Position numbers and translations under genes: made by a program | NCBI RefSeq assembly: GCF_011047315.1 | Contig: NZ_CP049259.1 | Span: forward strand, 744,001 to 808,000 | DNA length: 64,000 nucleotides | Reading direction: 5' to 3' | DNA from: Altererythrobacter sp. BO-6 | GTDB lineage: Bacteria; Pseudomonadota; Alphaproteobacteria; Sphingomonadales; Sphingomonadaceae | Notes under the pieces: model-generated | What the model was told of the DNA's origin: nothing | Databases searched by the model: none | What the model saw: only the letters and a program-made list of their open reading frames with translations | In this document: positions 24,823-34,080 of the stretch, piece by piece | How positions within the stretch are numbered: position 1 is the stretch's first letter | Layout: every line of letters starts with the position of its first letter

Positions 24823-25499
24823 TGGCTTTCCGCGCCGCCGTCATCACCTTTCCCGGTTCAAACTGTGACCGCGACATGGCGGTGGCGATCGAAGCGGTGT
24901 CTGGCGCCCCGGCGCTGCGTGTGTGGCACGGCGATGCCGATCTGCCCGAACGGCTGGACTTCATCGCCCTACCCGGCGGCTTTTCCTATGGCGATTACCT
25001 GCGTTCGGGCGCCATGGCCGCGCGCAGCCCGATCATGCGCGCCGTGATCAAGGCCGCAGAGGCAGGCGTGCCGGTACTGGGCGTGTGCAACGGCTTCCAG
25101 GTGCTGACCGAGGCCGGTCTGCTGCCCGGCGCGCTGATGCGCAATGCCAGCCAGAATTTCATCTGCCGCACCGTGCCGCTGAAGGTCGAGAATACCCAGT
25201 CGCTGTTCACCGGTGCCTACGAAGCGGGCGAGACAGTCCGCATCCCGGTGGCGCATCATGACGGCAATTTTTTCGCCGACGAAGCCACGCTGGACCGGAT
25301 CGAAGGCGAAGGCCGCGTGGCCTTCCGCTATGCCGAGCCCTGCAACGGGTCGCTCCGCGACATCGCCGGGATTCTCAATGCACAAGGCAATGTATTGGGC
25401 ATGATGCCGCACCCTGAACGCGCGATCGAGGACGTGCTGGGCAGCCGCGACGGGCGCAGGCTGTTCGAAAGCGTGGTTTCCAGCCTCGTCGCCGCCTGA
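24822..25499 (+). CDS. purQ: phosphoribosylformylglycinamidine synthase subunit PurQ
   Basis: PurQ is the class I glutaminase subunit that delivers ammonia to PurL. The 225-residue protein begins [18 protein letters not shown], contains the nucleophile Cys in [11 protein letters not shown], and carries the catalytic His and Glu in [10 protein letters not shown] near the C-terminus. VAHHDGNFF is also family-typical. The ATG at 24822 lies in a TGATG overlap with purS; the longer open frame upstream lies inside purS and is not coding. It is convergent with the GGDEF-EAL gene 18 bp away. Confidence 0.96.
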   Translation: MAFRAAVITFPGSNCDRDMAVAIEAVSGAPALRVWHGDADLPERLDFIALPGGFSYGDYLRSGAMAARSPIMRAVIKAAEAGVPVLGVCNGFQVLTEAGLLPGALMRNASQNFICRTVPLKVENTQSLFTGAYEAGETVRIPVAHHDGNFFADEATLDRIEGEGRVAFRYAEPCNGSLRDIAGILNAQGNVLGMMPHPERAIEDVLGSRDGRRLFESVVSSLVAA

Positions 25500-25517
25500 T
25501 CTTTCGCCGCACGGCGT

Positions 25518-27869
25518 TCAAGCGCGGCGGCGGTCTGCTTCGTTGAACAGCTTGAGCGCATCTTCGGAGTCCATCGGCCTGCCGAAGTAATAGCCCTGGA
25601 TCTTGTCGCAGCCGAGCGCGCGGATCATCTCGACTTCCTCGATCGTTTCGACCCCTTCCGCCGTGGTGGTCATGTCGAGGCTCTGGGCCATCGCCACCAC
25701 CGCGCGGATGATGGCGAGGCTTTCCGCACTTTGCTGTTCCGCGCCCTTCACGAAGGTGCGGTCGATCTTGATCGTCGAAAAGCGCAGTTTGCGGATGTAG
25801 CCGAGCGAGGAATAGCCGGTGCCGAAATCGTCAAGCGCCACGCTGCATCCCAGCGCCATCACCTGTTCCAGCGCGCTGCGCGCCAGGCTGGCATCGCGCA
25901 GGAAGATGCTTTCCGTTACTTCCACTTCCAGCCGCTGCGGCCTCAGGCCGCTGTCGCTCAGTGCCTTCACCACATCGTCGGTAAACGCCGGGTCGAGCAG
26001 CTGTTCAGGCGATACGTTGACATTGACCTTCACATTTTCGGGCCATTTGCGCGCCTCGCGGCAGGCCTGCCGCAGCACCCAGCGCCCGATCGGCAGGATC
26101 ATCCGGGTATCCTCGGCTACCGGAATGAATTTCGCCGGGCTGACAAAGCCGTGTTCCGGGCTGTGCCAGCGGACCAGCGCTTCGAAGCTGACAACCTGCT
26201 CGCTCTTGGCGTCCACCACCGGCTGGTATTGCAGCGCCAGCTCCTCGCGGTCGAGCGCGCCGCGCAGTGACAATTCGAGCTTGCGCCGCTCTTCTGCTGA
26301 AGCGTGCAGGATCGGTTCGAACTGGCAGTGCTGGCCGCCGCCGCCATCCTTCGCGCGGTAAAGCGCAAGGTCGGCATTGCGCATCAGTTCCTCGACCGTG
26401 CGACCGTCCCGCGGGGCAATGGCAGAACCGACGCTGGCCCCCACGAACAGTGTATGGTTTTCGACCGCATAGGGCTCGGAAAGCCGCTCGATGATCAACT
26501 GCGCGACCCGCTCGATCACACGGTGATCTGTGGCATCGCGAATCACCACAGCGAATTCATCGCCCCCCAGGCGGCCGCACAGCTGGTTTTCACCCATCAG
26601 CGCCTTGAGCCGCGCCGAGACCTGCGCCAGCAGCGCGTCACCAATCTGGTGGCCGAGCGAATCGTTCACGGACTTGAACCGGTCGAGGTCGATCATCAGG
26701 AAGGCGCAGCGCGTGCGCCACTTCCCGGCATAGTTCATCGCATCGCCGATCGCCTCGGTCAGCTGCAACCGGTTGGGCAGCGATGTCAGCGTGTCATACC
26801 TTGCCAGATAGGCGATCTTCTCAGAGGATCTGCGCTGGGCGGTGACGTCTGAGCCAACCCCGCGAAAGCCCAGGAACTTGCCGCGTTCGTCAAGCATCGG
26901 GGTGCCTGACAGCTCCCACCAGCGGCGTGACCCGCGGATCGAAACTTCGACCATCAGGTTCGAGAAGCTCTGGCGGTTCTGCAGCTTGTTGGCGAGCTCG
27001 TGCAGGCTGGCTGGCAGTGCGCCGCCCTCCCATCCCCGGCCTGCGATCAGCTCAAGGATCGGCTTGCCTTCCGCCTGTTGCGCTTCGATGCCCAAGGCAA
27101 AGGCAAAGCGAGGCGAAACGCCGCGGGTGCGCCGAGCGGGATCGATCTCCCACAGCCAATCGGCCTCGTTCTCTTCGAATTCGCGCAGCAAGAGCGAGAC
27201 GACCGCATCCTTCTCCGCGATGCTGACTTCGCTGATCCGCGCCTTCAGCATGGCGCGCCCCTCCTTGACCGCGCCAATCGCGGCCATTGCTGCGAAGCCC
27301 GCCACAAGTGGTGCAAGTTCCAGCATATCCATGCGCCACAGGCCGATCAGTCCGCCAAGCGAGAGGACGCCGGTGAAGACCACCACGCCCAGCGGCACAA
27401 CGCTGTAGAACACGACCGAACTGAGCACGAGGCAGCCGACTGCCGCCCAGACCGCCGCTGCGCCCATGCCGCCCGCAACCGGCGCAAAAGCGGCCAGTGC
27501 GACAGCCCAGAGTGTCCCGGTGAGTAGCGGGGTGGAACAATGCGCCAGCATGTCTTCCAGCTTGACTTGGCGGCGGTCTGCCCCGGCCAGCTGGCGGTCG
27601 GTTTTGAGGCCGCGCATCTGCACCAGCAGCACCGCCGCCAGCCACGGCCACAGCCACAGCGGGTCGACGCTGCCATGCAGCAACCAGACGGCCAGCGCGG
27701 CCAGCACTGTGTGCGACAGCAGGCGAACCGGGGTGAGCTTGTCGAGCGCCGAGTATTGCAGCCCGCGCAGCCGCGACCAGTCTTCCCCTTCGGGACTGGT
27801 CAGCCCCAGCACAGCGGCAGCGGTCAACTGCGGCGCCGTTTGCGGCAGGGTGGCGTCGTGCTCGCTCAT
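25518..27869 (-). CDS. membrane-anchored PAS-GGDEF-EAL c-di-GMP signalling protein
   Basis: A 783-residue signalling protein likely to make and/or degrade c-di-GMP. The N-terminus has several hydrophobic helices (about residues 50-215), then a PAS-like region around DWLWEIDPARRTRGVSPRFA. The GGDEF domain has an intact RLGGDEFAVV site but no RxxD inhibitory site five residues ahead. The EAL domain has intact VSFEALVRW, DDFGTGYSSLGYI and TTAEGVETIEE motifs. Intact active-site motifs in both domains suggest bifunctionality, although phosphodiesterase output may dominate. The ATG at 27869 was chosen over a TTG seven codons upstream. The gene is transcribed alone; its input signal is unknown. Confidence 0.92.
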   Translation of the reverse strand: MSEHDATLPQTAPQLTAAAVLGLTSPEGEDWSRLRGLQYSALDKLTPVRLLSHTVLAALAVWLLHGSVDPLWLWPWLAAVLLVQMRGLKTDRQLAGADRRQVKLEDMLAHCSTPLLTGTLWAVALAAFAPVAGGMGAAAVWAAVGCLVLSSVVFYSVVPLGVVVFTGVLSLGGLIGLWRMDMLELAPLVAGFAAMAAIGAVKEGRAMLKARISEVSIAEKDAVVSLLLREFEENEADWLWEIDPARRTRGVSPRFAFALGIEAQQAEGKPILELIAGRGWEGGALPASLHELANKLQNRQSFSNLMVEVSIRGSRRWWELSGTPMLDERGKFLGFRGVGSDVTAQRRSSEKIAYLARYDTLTSLPNRLQLTEAIGDAMNYAGKWRTRCAFLMIDLDRFKSVNDSLGHQIGDALLAQVSARLKALMGENQLCGRLGGDEFAVVIRDATDHRVIERVAQLIIERLSEPYAVENHTLFVGASVGSAIAPRDGRTVEELMRNADLALYRAKDGGGGQHCQFEPILHASAEERRKLELSLRGALDREELALQYQPVVDAKSEQVVSFEALVRWHSPEHGFVSPAKFIPVAEDTRMILPIGRWVLRQACREARKWPENVKVNVNVSPEQLLDPAFTDDVVKALSDSGLRPQRLEVEVTESIFLRDASLARSALEQVMALGCSVALDDFGTGYSSLGYIRKLRFSTIKIDRTFVKGAEQQSAESLAIIRAVVAMAQSLDMTTTAEGVETIEEVEMIRALGCDKIQGYYFGRPMDSEDALKLFNEADRRRA

Positions 27870-27948
27870 GCACGCGCAATTAACCCTCAAAGGTTATGCG
27901 GCAGTAAAGCTGAGCGAAAGTTGGTGGTTAACGCTATCCCCGCGCGCT

Positions 27949-28323
27949 TTAACCGTGCTTCAGATTTTCGGCTGCGGATTCCCAGTTCCGGCCATCGAAG
28001 GTGCTGATCCTCGGGGCAAGACCGTGGCCATCGTCAAGGCACCGCAAATTCACGCTCCAGGCCTGCGGGTGCGAGCGCGGCTGGTAGAAGCTCTTGATCC
28101 CGCAGTGCCGGCAGAACAGGTGCTCGGCCGCGCCCGTACCAAAGCGGTATGACGTTAGATCGTCTTGACCGCTGATGAGCCGGAAATCCGCATGCGGTAC
28201 AATCAGGTGGAGGAAGCCGGTCTTCCGGCAGACCGAACAATTGCAGTCGAGCACTTCGGGAGTTTGCCCGACCTCGGCCTCAAACCGCACTGCACCGCAA
28301 TGACATCCGCCGGAAATTTTCAT
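27949..28323 (-). CDS. GFA-family zinc protein (glutathione-dependent formaldehyde-activating enzyme-like)
   Basis: A 124-residue single GFA domain. Zinc-binding Cys motifs are visible: CHCG near the N-terminus, CNCSVC at about 28-33 and CRHCG at about 71-75. The founding member Gfa accelerates S-hydroxymethylglutathione formation, but most GFA proteins have no assigned function, so the label is structural. The start MKISGGCHCGAVRFEAEV is typical. It lies between the GGDEF-EAL gene and an unknown gene on the same strand, with no obvious functional link. Confidence 0.88.
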   Translation of the reverse strand: MKISGGCHCGAVRFEAEVGQTPEVLDCNCSVCRKTGFLHLIVPHADFRLISGQDDLTSYRFGTGAAEHLFCRHCGIKSFYQPRSHPQAWSVNLRCLDDGHGLAPRISTFDGRNWESAAENLKHG

Positions 28324-28364
28324 CCCGCCAGCTTAAGGCACAAAGGCGCGCATAGCGAGCACCG

Positions 28365-29078
28365 TTACCGCTCCCCAGCTAGCCGCCGCATTTCCAGCTC
28401 GATCGGCCGCGGCGGCTGGAGATGCGCCAACGGGCCGGGAGGAGGCATTGCAGCCAAGGCGGCCTGCGCGAATTCAGCCGCTTCAACCTTGCGCCCAGCG
28501 GCATGCCGGTAACGTGCGAAGCAGACGGCATCGCTGATGAGTGGGTCCAGCCACGGCGGTATATCGGCCAGTTGCGACGGACTCGCGCTTTCGCAGAAAG
28601 CCACCACCTGCTCCAATCCAAGTAGCAGTTCGGTACGAAGGTAGCTTGCCGCCGCCTGCAGGACCGCGCGGGTCGCTGCCTCATCCAGGCCATGCTTCCA
28701 CCAGCAGAGCCCGCCCGGAAAGGTGATCGATCCGCGCAAAAGGGAGGTTGTGGCGGGCCACTCGCCATTCGCTGCCGGGTCCCATATCGCCAGCGGGTGG
28801 AAACCAAGGTCGATCCGGAACGCGCGGTTGGACTTATCCCGGATCACTTCAAGCGAGGCCATGAACGCACCGATTTCGCGGCAGAAACCCGTGCCTTGTC
28901 GCTGAAAACCGAGATCGAGCAGGGCGGGATAGAGGATTGATTTGCGCAGCCTCGCGAAGTCGACCTTGGGCGGAACAATCTCCTTCGCCAGATCCTCTAG
29001 TTCCAGCTGGATATCTTCGTCGCTTAGCGGCTGACCCGCCAATAGAAGATCGCGCCAGTCTGTTGGAGCCGTTTTCAT
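28365..29078 (-). CDS. conserved-looking protein of unknown function (weak DUF4304 resemblance)
   Basis: I do not recognise this 237-residue protein with confidence. The middle part, RLRKSILYPALLDLGFQRQG through FCREIGAFMASLEVIRDKSN to AFRIDLGFHPLAI, resembles DUF4304-type domains found in immunity-like or polymorphic-toxin contexts, but no toxin or secretion gene is adjacent. No signal peptide or membrane helix is evident. Codon use looks like its neighbours. It lies upstream of the GFA gene and downstream of glmS on the same strand, with 74 bp to glmS. Function is left open. Confidence 0.7.
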   Translation of the reverse strand: MKTAPTDWRDLLLAGQPLSDEDIQLELEDLAKEIVPPKVDFARLRKSILYPALLDLGFQRQGTGFCREIGAFMASLEVIRDKSNRAFRIDLGFHPLAIWDPAANGEWPATTSLLRGSITFPGGLCWWKHGLDEAATRAVLQAAASYLRTELLLGLEQVVAFCESASPSQLADIPPWLDPLISDAVCFARYRHAAGRKVEAAEFAQAALAAMPPPGPLAHLQPPRPIELEMRRLAGER

Positions 29079-29152
29079 CCGCGTCTGGTTACCACTGCCA
29101 GCAACCCAGGCAATCAGCCAGGGCGCACTGCTACATCACAGCAGATCGGCCG

Positions 29153-30988
29153 CTATTCGACTGTCACCGACTTCGCCAGATTGCGGGGCTGGTCGACATC
29201 CGTGCCCTTCACCACAGCCACGTGATAGGCCAGCAATTGCACCGGTACGGCATAGACCAGCGGCGCGATCAGCGGGTGGACGACAGGCATTTCGATCGTG
29301 GCGATGCAGCCTTCGCCAGCATGGGCAAGGCCCTCCGCGTCCGAAATCAGCACAACCTGCCCGCCGCGCGCGCGCACCTCTTCCATGTTGGACACGGTCT
29401 TTTCGAACAGCGGGCCCGACGGCGCGATCACCACCACCGGCACCTTGTCGTCGATCAGCGCGATCGGGCCGTGCTTCATTTCACCCGAAGCATAACCTTC
29501 GGCGTGTATATAGCTGATTTCCTTGAGCTTCAGCGCACCCTCAAGTGCCAGCGGATAATCCTGCCCGCGACCCAGGTAGAGCACGTCGCGCGCCGGGGCG
29601 ATCAGATGCGCCATCGCCGCAATATCGTCATCATGGTCGAGCGCGGCGTTGAGCGCAGCAGGCGCTTCGAGCAGGTGCTTGACCACTTCCGCCTCTTCCT
29701 CGCGGCTCATCAGCCCTTTCTTCACCGCCATATGCGCCGCCAGCGCGGCCAGCACGGCCAGTTGGCAGGTGAAGGCCTTGGTCGAGGCAACGCCGATTTC
29801 CGGCCCGGCATGGGTCGGCAGCAGCAGGTCCGCCTCGCGCGCCATGGTGCTGGTCGGCACGTTGACGACCACGCCGATGACCTGCCCGTTTTCCTTGCAA
29901 TGGCGCAATGCCGCCAGCGTGTCTGCCGTCTCCCCGCTCTGCGAGATGAACAGCGCCAGCCCGCCATCTTCCAGCACCGGATTGCGATAGCGGAATTCGC
30001 TCGCGACATCGATGTCGACCGGCACACGGGCGAACTGTTCGAACCAGTATTTCGCCACCATCCCGGCGTAATAGGAGGTGCCGCAAGCGACGATCGTGAG
30101 GCGGCGGATCGCGGAAATGTCAAAATCGAGCTGCGGCAAGGCCACCGAGTTGTCCGAGCGGCGCAGATAGGAACCGAGCGTCTGCGCAACAACGGTCGGC
30201 TGCTCGTAGATCTCCTTCTGCATGAAGTGGCGGTAATTGCCCTTTTCCACCGCCGCCGCCGATGCACCCGAGGCCTGGATTTCACGCGTGACCGCGTTGT
30301 TCTCGGAATCGTAGACTCGCGCGCTGTCGCGGGTGATCACCACCCAGTCGCCTTCTTCGAGGTAGGAAATGCGCTGGGTCAGGCTCGCCAGCGCCAAAGC
30401 GTCAGAGCCGAGGTACATCTCCGCCTCGTCACCTTCGGGACCATAGCCAACGACCAGCGGCGACCCCAGCCGCGCACCGATCAGCAGGCCGGGGTGTTGG
30501 CGAAAGGCGATCGCCAGGGCAAAGGCGCCGCGCAGGCGGGGAAGCATGTCGGCCACTGCCTCTTGCGGCGACATGCCGGCCTCAACCCGGTGCGACACCA
30601 TATGAGCAACAACTTCGCTGTCCGTCTCGCTTTCAAAGCTGCGCCCGGCAGCGACGAGCTCGGCGCGCAACTCCTTGTAATTCTCGATAATCCCGTTGTG
30701 CACGATCGCGACCTCGCCGGTCGCATGCGGATGCGCGTTGGTTGCAGTTGGCGCGCCATGCGTGGCCCAGCGGGTATGTGCGATGCCGATATTCCCGGGC
30801 GCGGGATCATCGGCCATCACCTCGACCAGGTTCGCCAGCTTGCCCTCGGCGCGGCGGCGGATCAGGCGGCCGCCGTCGATCGTGCACAGGCCGGAACTGT
30901 CATACCCGCGATATTCCATCCGCCTGAGGCCATCGACCAACCGGTCTGCCACCGGACTGTTGCCGACGATGCCAATAATCCCGCACAT
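29153..30988 (-). CDS. glmS: glutamine-fructose-6-phosphate aminotransferase (isomerizing)
   Basis: GlmS makes glucosamine-6-phosphate from fructose-6-phosphate and glutamine, the entry step to UDP-GlcNAc for peptidoglycan and LPS. The 611-residue protein begins MCGIIGIVGN with the N-terminal nucleophile Cys exposed after Met removal. It carries the glutaminase signatures RRMEYRGYDSSG and AHTRWATHG, then two SIS sugar-isomerase domains (for example CGTSYYAG, FISQSGETADTLAAL), and ends in the conserved DVDQPRNLAKSVTVE. No glmS ribozyme-like leader is expected in this lineage and none was seen. It is a long, fully intact family member. Confidence 0.97.
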   Translation of the reverse strand: MCGIIGIVGNSPVADRLVDGLRRMEYRGYDSSGLCTIDGGRLIRRRAEGKLANLVEVMADDPAPGNIGIAHTRWATHGAPTATNAHPHATGEVAIVHNGIIENYKELRAELVAAGRSFESETDSEVVAHMVSHRVEAGMSPQEAVADMLPRLRGAFALAIAFRQHPGLLIGARLGSPLVVGYGPEGDEAEMYLGSDALALASLTQRISYLEEGDWVVITRDSARVYDSENNAVTREIQASGASAAAVEKGNYRHFMQKEIYEQPTVVAQTLGSYLRRSDNSVALPQLDFDISAIRRLTIVACGTSYYAGMVAKYWFEQFARVPVDIDVASEFRYRNPVLEDGGLALFISQSGETADTLAALRHCKENGQVIGVVVNVPTSTMAREADLLLPTHAGPEIGVASTKAFTCQLAVLAALAAHMAVKKGLMSREEEAEVVKHLLEAPAALNAALDHDDDIAAMAHLIAPARDVLYLGRGQDYPLALEGALKLKEISYIHAEGYASGEMKHGPIALIDDKVPVVVIAPSGPLFEKTVSNMEEVRARGGQVVLISDAEGLAHAGEGCIATIEMPVVHPLIAPLVYAVPVQLLAYHVAVVKGTDVDQPRNLAKSVTVE

Positions 30989-31091
30989 AGGCGCTCCGCT
31001 AACTTGATCTGATGAATTCGCACCGGGCCCTAAAGCCCGGCAGATGAATTGGACATTGCCTCTAGCGTGCTTACCCCCGGCTTGAAATGGC

Positions 31092-31976
31092 TTACGTTTG
31101 CCGGTGCAAACTGTAGCGCCACAGGAACAGGCCAGAACCGATGATCACCGCTGCGCCAGCCAGCGTCAGCCAGTCCAGCACTTCGTCGAAAAACCACCAG
31201 CCCAGCAACGAAGCAACCAGCATTTGCACATAGGACGCTGGGGCGATTTGCGAGGCACCAGCGCGCGAGGTCCCGAGATAGACCAGCCAGTGTGCCGTGC
31301 TGGCGGTCAGCGCGACAAAGGCACAGCGCAGCACCACGTCCCAATGGGGCCAGCCGAACTGCATCCCCTCAATTCCCAGCGCGCGCGCCCCGAATGCCGC
31401 GACGATCAGGAGCGGCGCCGCCACCACGGCCATATAGGCTTGCATGGCCAATGCACTGCCATGCCCGGCCGACGCCCGGTTGGCGATGATCATCAGCGAG
31501 AAAAACACGGCTGCCACGAGCGGCAGAAGGGCGGGCCAGCCAAGCTCGAGCAGGTTCGGCCGCAGGATCATGCCAACGCCGACCAATGCCGCAAAGCAGG
31601 CACCCCATACCGCCGGGCGCACCCGTTCGCCCAGCAAGGGTCCGCTCAGCAGCGCGGTCAACACCGGCGAAAGGAAGGTGATCGCCATCGTCTCGGCCAG
31701 CGGCATGATGTAAATTGCTGAAAAGAACGCGAGCGACGAGATCGCCAGGCTCGCCCCGCGCGCCAGTTGCAGCCAGGGGCGACGCGGCCGAAGGCCTGCC
31801 GCCCCTTCCTGCCACAGCAGTAGCCCCGACAATGCAACCGCCCCGATGCTGAAGCGCAGCGCAGCCACCGCCACCACCGGCCACTCGCCAGCCATGCTCT
31901 TGATCACGGCGTCGCCAACGGAAAGCGTCGCGAAGCCAGCCAGCGCGAGCAGCAGACCGGCGCGGGCATCGTTCAT
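31092..31976 (-). CDS. DMT-superfamily (EamA) transporter
   Basis: A 294-residue inner-membrane protein with about ten hydrophobic helices arranged as two EamA repeats, the pattern of drug/metabolite exporters such as RhaT/YdcZ-like proteins. The first repeat starts near GFATLSVGDAVIKSMAG and contains an AETMAITFLSPVLTALL segment typical of the TM3-TM4 region. The second contains SQIAPASYVQMLVASLLGWW. Substrate is unknown; relatives export amino acids, metabolites or dyes. A 228-bp gap separates it from the divergent cpaF gene, and it is downstream of no obvious operon partner. Confidence 0.85.
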   Translation of the reverse strand: MNDARAGLLLALAGFATLSVGDAVIKSMAGEWPVVAVAALRFSIGAVALSGLLLWQEGAAGLRPRRPWLQLARGASLAISSLAFFSAIYIMPLAETMAITFLSPVLTALLSGPLLGERVRPAVWGACFAALVGVGMILRPNLLELGWPALLPLVAAVFFSLMIIANRASAGHGSALAMQAYMAVVAAPLLIVAAFGARALGIEGMQFGWPHWDVVLRCAFVALTASTAHWLVYLGTSRAGASQIAPASYVQMLVASLLGWWFFDEVLDWLTLAGAAVIIGSGLFLWRYSLHRQT

Positions 31977-32204
31977 TTGGCTGGAATCCCTGAATGTTTT
32001 TGGGTGCGTGGGGCGCTCATCGCTCCGGCCCTAGCCGCACCTGACACAAGGGCAAGCGCCTTTTGCTTCGCCTATGCCCGTGCCCTCGGCAGCTTTAGGA
32101 AAATAATAAGGTTTCCCAATTATTCACCAAATTTCGAGAGGCCATCTTCGCCACATCGCGGCGATGGCCCGGTTATTCGAGTTTAGCCGTTTGGGGGCCT
32201 TGGA

Positions 32205-33746
32205 ATGAGTGCATTCGGAAGGAAGACCGGACCTGGGGGAATGAATCCCGGGGCGCGTCCGTCCTTTGGCGTCGCGCGACCGATGAAGGGTGGCGACAAG
32301 GGCACACCGCAAGACGGAGCTACAGGCGGCGAGCAGTTCCCGCCGCTTCCCGGCGAGGCCGAAAAGCCTGCGCCAAGCCCGGCTCCATCGGCACCCACCG
32401 GCGCGGGCCGTGCAACCGATGACGCGATGAGCCGCCTGGCCGAACGCGCCAACATGGTTCATGACGAGAACCAGGGTGGCGGGTTCGAAGCGAGCATTCA
32501 CAAGATCAAGGAACAGGTGCTGCCGCGCCTGCTCGAACGGGTTGACCCGGAAGCGGCCGCGACGCTGAGCAAGGAAGAGCTGAGCGAGGAATTCCGTCCG
32601 ATCATCCTGGAAGTGCTGGCGGAACTCAAGGTCACGCTCAACCGCCGCGAACAGTTCGCGCTGGAAAAAGTGCTGATCGACGAGTTGCTTGGCTTCGGCC
32701 CACTCGAAGAATTGCTCAACGATCCCGATGTGTCCGACATCATGGTGAATGGTCCGAAGCAGACCTACATCGAAAAGAAGGGCAAGCTGGTGCTTGCCCC
32801 GATCCAGTTCCGTGACGAATCACACCTGTTCCAGATCGCCCAGCGCATCGTGAACCAGGTCGGCCGCCGCGTCGACCAGACCACCCCGCTGGCTGACGCC
32901 CGCCTGAAAGACGGCTCGCGTGTGAACGTGATCGTGCCGCCGCTCTCGCTGCGCGGCACCGCGATCTCGATTCGTAAGTTCTCAGAGAAGCCCATCACGA
33001 TCGACATGCTCAAGGAATTCGGTTCCATGAGCGAAAAGATGGCGACCGCGCTCAAGATCGCGGGCGCGTGCCGGATGAACATCGTCATCTCGGGCGGTAC
33101 CGGTTCGGGTAAGACGACCATGCTCAACGCCCTGTCGAAGATGATCGACCCGGGCGAGCGCGTGCTGACCATCGAAGACGCGGCGGAACTTCGCCTGCAG
33201 CAGCCGCACTGGCTGCCGCTCGAAACCCGCCCGCCGAACCTCGAAGGCCAGGGCGCGATCACCATCGGCGACCTTGTGAAGAACGCCCTGCGTATGCGTC
33301 CTGACCGCATCATCCTGGGCGAAATTCGCGGCGCGGAGTGTTTCGACCTGCTCGCCGCGATGAACACGGGCCACGACGGCTCGATGTGTACGCTTCACGC
33401 CAACAGCCCGCGCGAATGCCTGGGCCGTATGGAAAACATGATCCTGATGGGCGACATCAAGATCCCGAAGGAAGCCATTTCGCGTCAGATCGCCGAATCG
33501 GTCGACCTGATCGTGCAGGTGAAGCGCCTGCGCGACGGTTCGCGGCGCACCACCAACATCACCGAGGTGATCGGGATGGAAGGCGACGTGATCGTGACGC
33601 AGGAGCTGTTCAAGTTCGAATATCTTGACGAAACCGACGACGGGAAAATCCTCGGCGAATTCCGGTCGAGCGGTCTGCGCCCCTACACGCTGGAAAAGGC
33701 GCGCCAGTTCGGCTTCGACCAGGCGTATCTCGAGGCTTGTCTTTGA
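32205..33746 (+). CDS. cpaF: CpaF/TadA-family pilus assembly ATPase
   Basis: CpaF is the secretion-type ATPase that powers Flp/Tad pilus assembly and retraction at the cytoplasmic face. The 513-residue protein has a Pro/Gly-rich N-terminal tail (about 1-90), the CpaF N-domain (EQVLPRLLERVD), then the P-loop GGTGSGKTT at 297-305, the Asp/Glu box (LTIEDAAELRLQQPH) and a RMRPDRIILGEIRG segment with HDGSMCTLHA. This order is typical of type II/IV secretion ATPases. No other tad/cpa gene is adjacent in this window, so it appears separated from its pilus cluster, unless the partners lie elsewhere in the genome. Confidence 0.93.
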   Translation: MSAFGRKTGPGGMNPGARPSFGVARPMKGGDKGTPQDGATGGEQFPPLPGEAEKPAPSPAPSAPTGAGRATDDAMSRLAERANMVHDENQGGGFEASIHKIKEQVLPRLLERVDPEAAATLSKEELSEEFRPIILEVLAELKVTLNRREQFALEKVLIDELLGFGPLEELLNDPDVSDIMVNGPKQTYIEKKGKLVLAPIQFRDESHLFQIAQRIVNQVGRRVDQTTPLADARLKDGSRVNVIVPPLSLRGTAISIRKFSEKPITIDMLKEFGSMSEKMATALKIAGACRMNIVISGGTGSGKTTMLNALSKMIDPGERVLTIEDAAELRLQQPHWLPLETRPPNLEGQGAITIGDLVKNALRMRPDRIILGEIRGAECFDLLAAMNTGHDGSMCTLHANSPRECLGRMENMILMGDIKIPKEAISRQIAESVDLIVQVKRLRDGSRRTTNITEVIGMEGDVIVTQELFKFEYLDETDDGKILGEFRSSGLRPYTLEKARQFGFDQAYLEACL

Positions 33747-33759
33747 GGCAGGGGAAAAC

Positions 33760-33999
33760 CTAGTTTGCAAACAGCGCGGCCGGCAAGCTTAGTGCCAGCA
33801 GACCGCCACCTATAATCGCGCAGGCGAGGAAGATCGCCGTCCACGGCATGAAACCGACCCGGTCGAGCCGGTCCAGCCGCTCGCGCCGAGCGCGCAACCG
33901 GTCACCCAATAGCGCCAGCCCAGCGAGCAGCCAGAAACTGGCACCGGCCAGCGCCATCATGTCTGCTTCGCTGGCAAAGGTAAGTAACGCTCCTGACAT
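33760..33999 (-). CDS. small two-helix membrane protein, unknown
   Basis: A 79-residue predicted membrane protein with two hydrophobic spans: about 15-32 (MALAGASFWLLAGLALLG) and about 50-76 (MPWTAIFLACAIIGGGLLAL). They are separated by a basic, Arg-rich loop (DRLRARRERLDRLDR) that fits the positive-inside rule. It is convergent with cpaF, with a 13-bp gap, and divergent from the next EamA gene. No family was recognised. The compact gene-like spacing and membrane topology support it as real, but no homology can be stated. Confidence 0.62.
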   Translation of the reverse strand: MSGALLTFASEADMMALAGASFWLLAGLALLGDRLRARRERLDRLDRVGFMPWTAIFLACAIIGGGLLALSLPAALFAN

Positions 34000-34080
34000 T
34001 TGCGCCAGATGGGGTTGTGATGGTCGATCGGCAATCCCTCAAGGCTTGCGCCGTCAACAAACCGCCCTACAGCCGGGAAT

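Noticed and set aside
28937..31012. 691-residue open frame on the plus strand opposite glmS
   Set aside because: Antisense artefact of strong codon bias in the intact glmS gene; the translated product has no recognisable domain.
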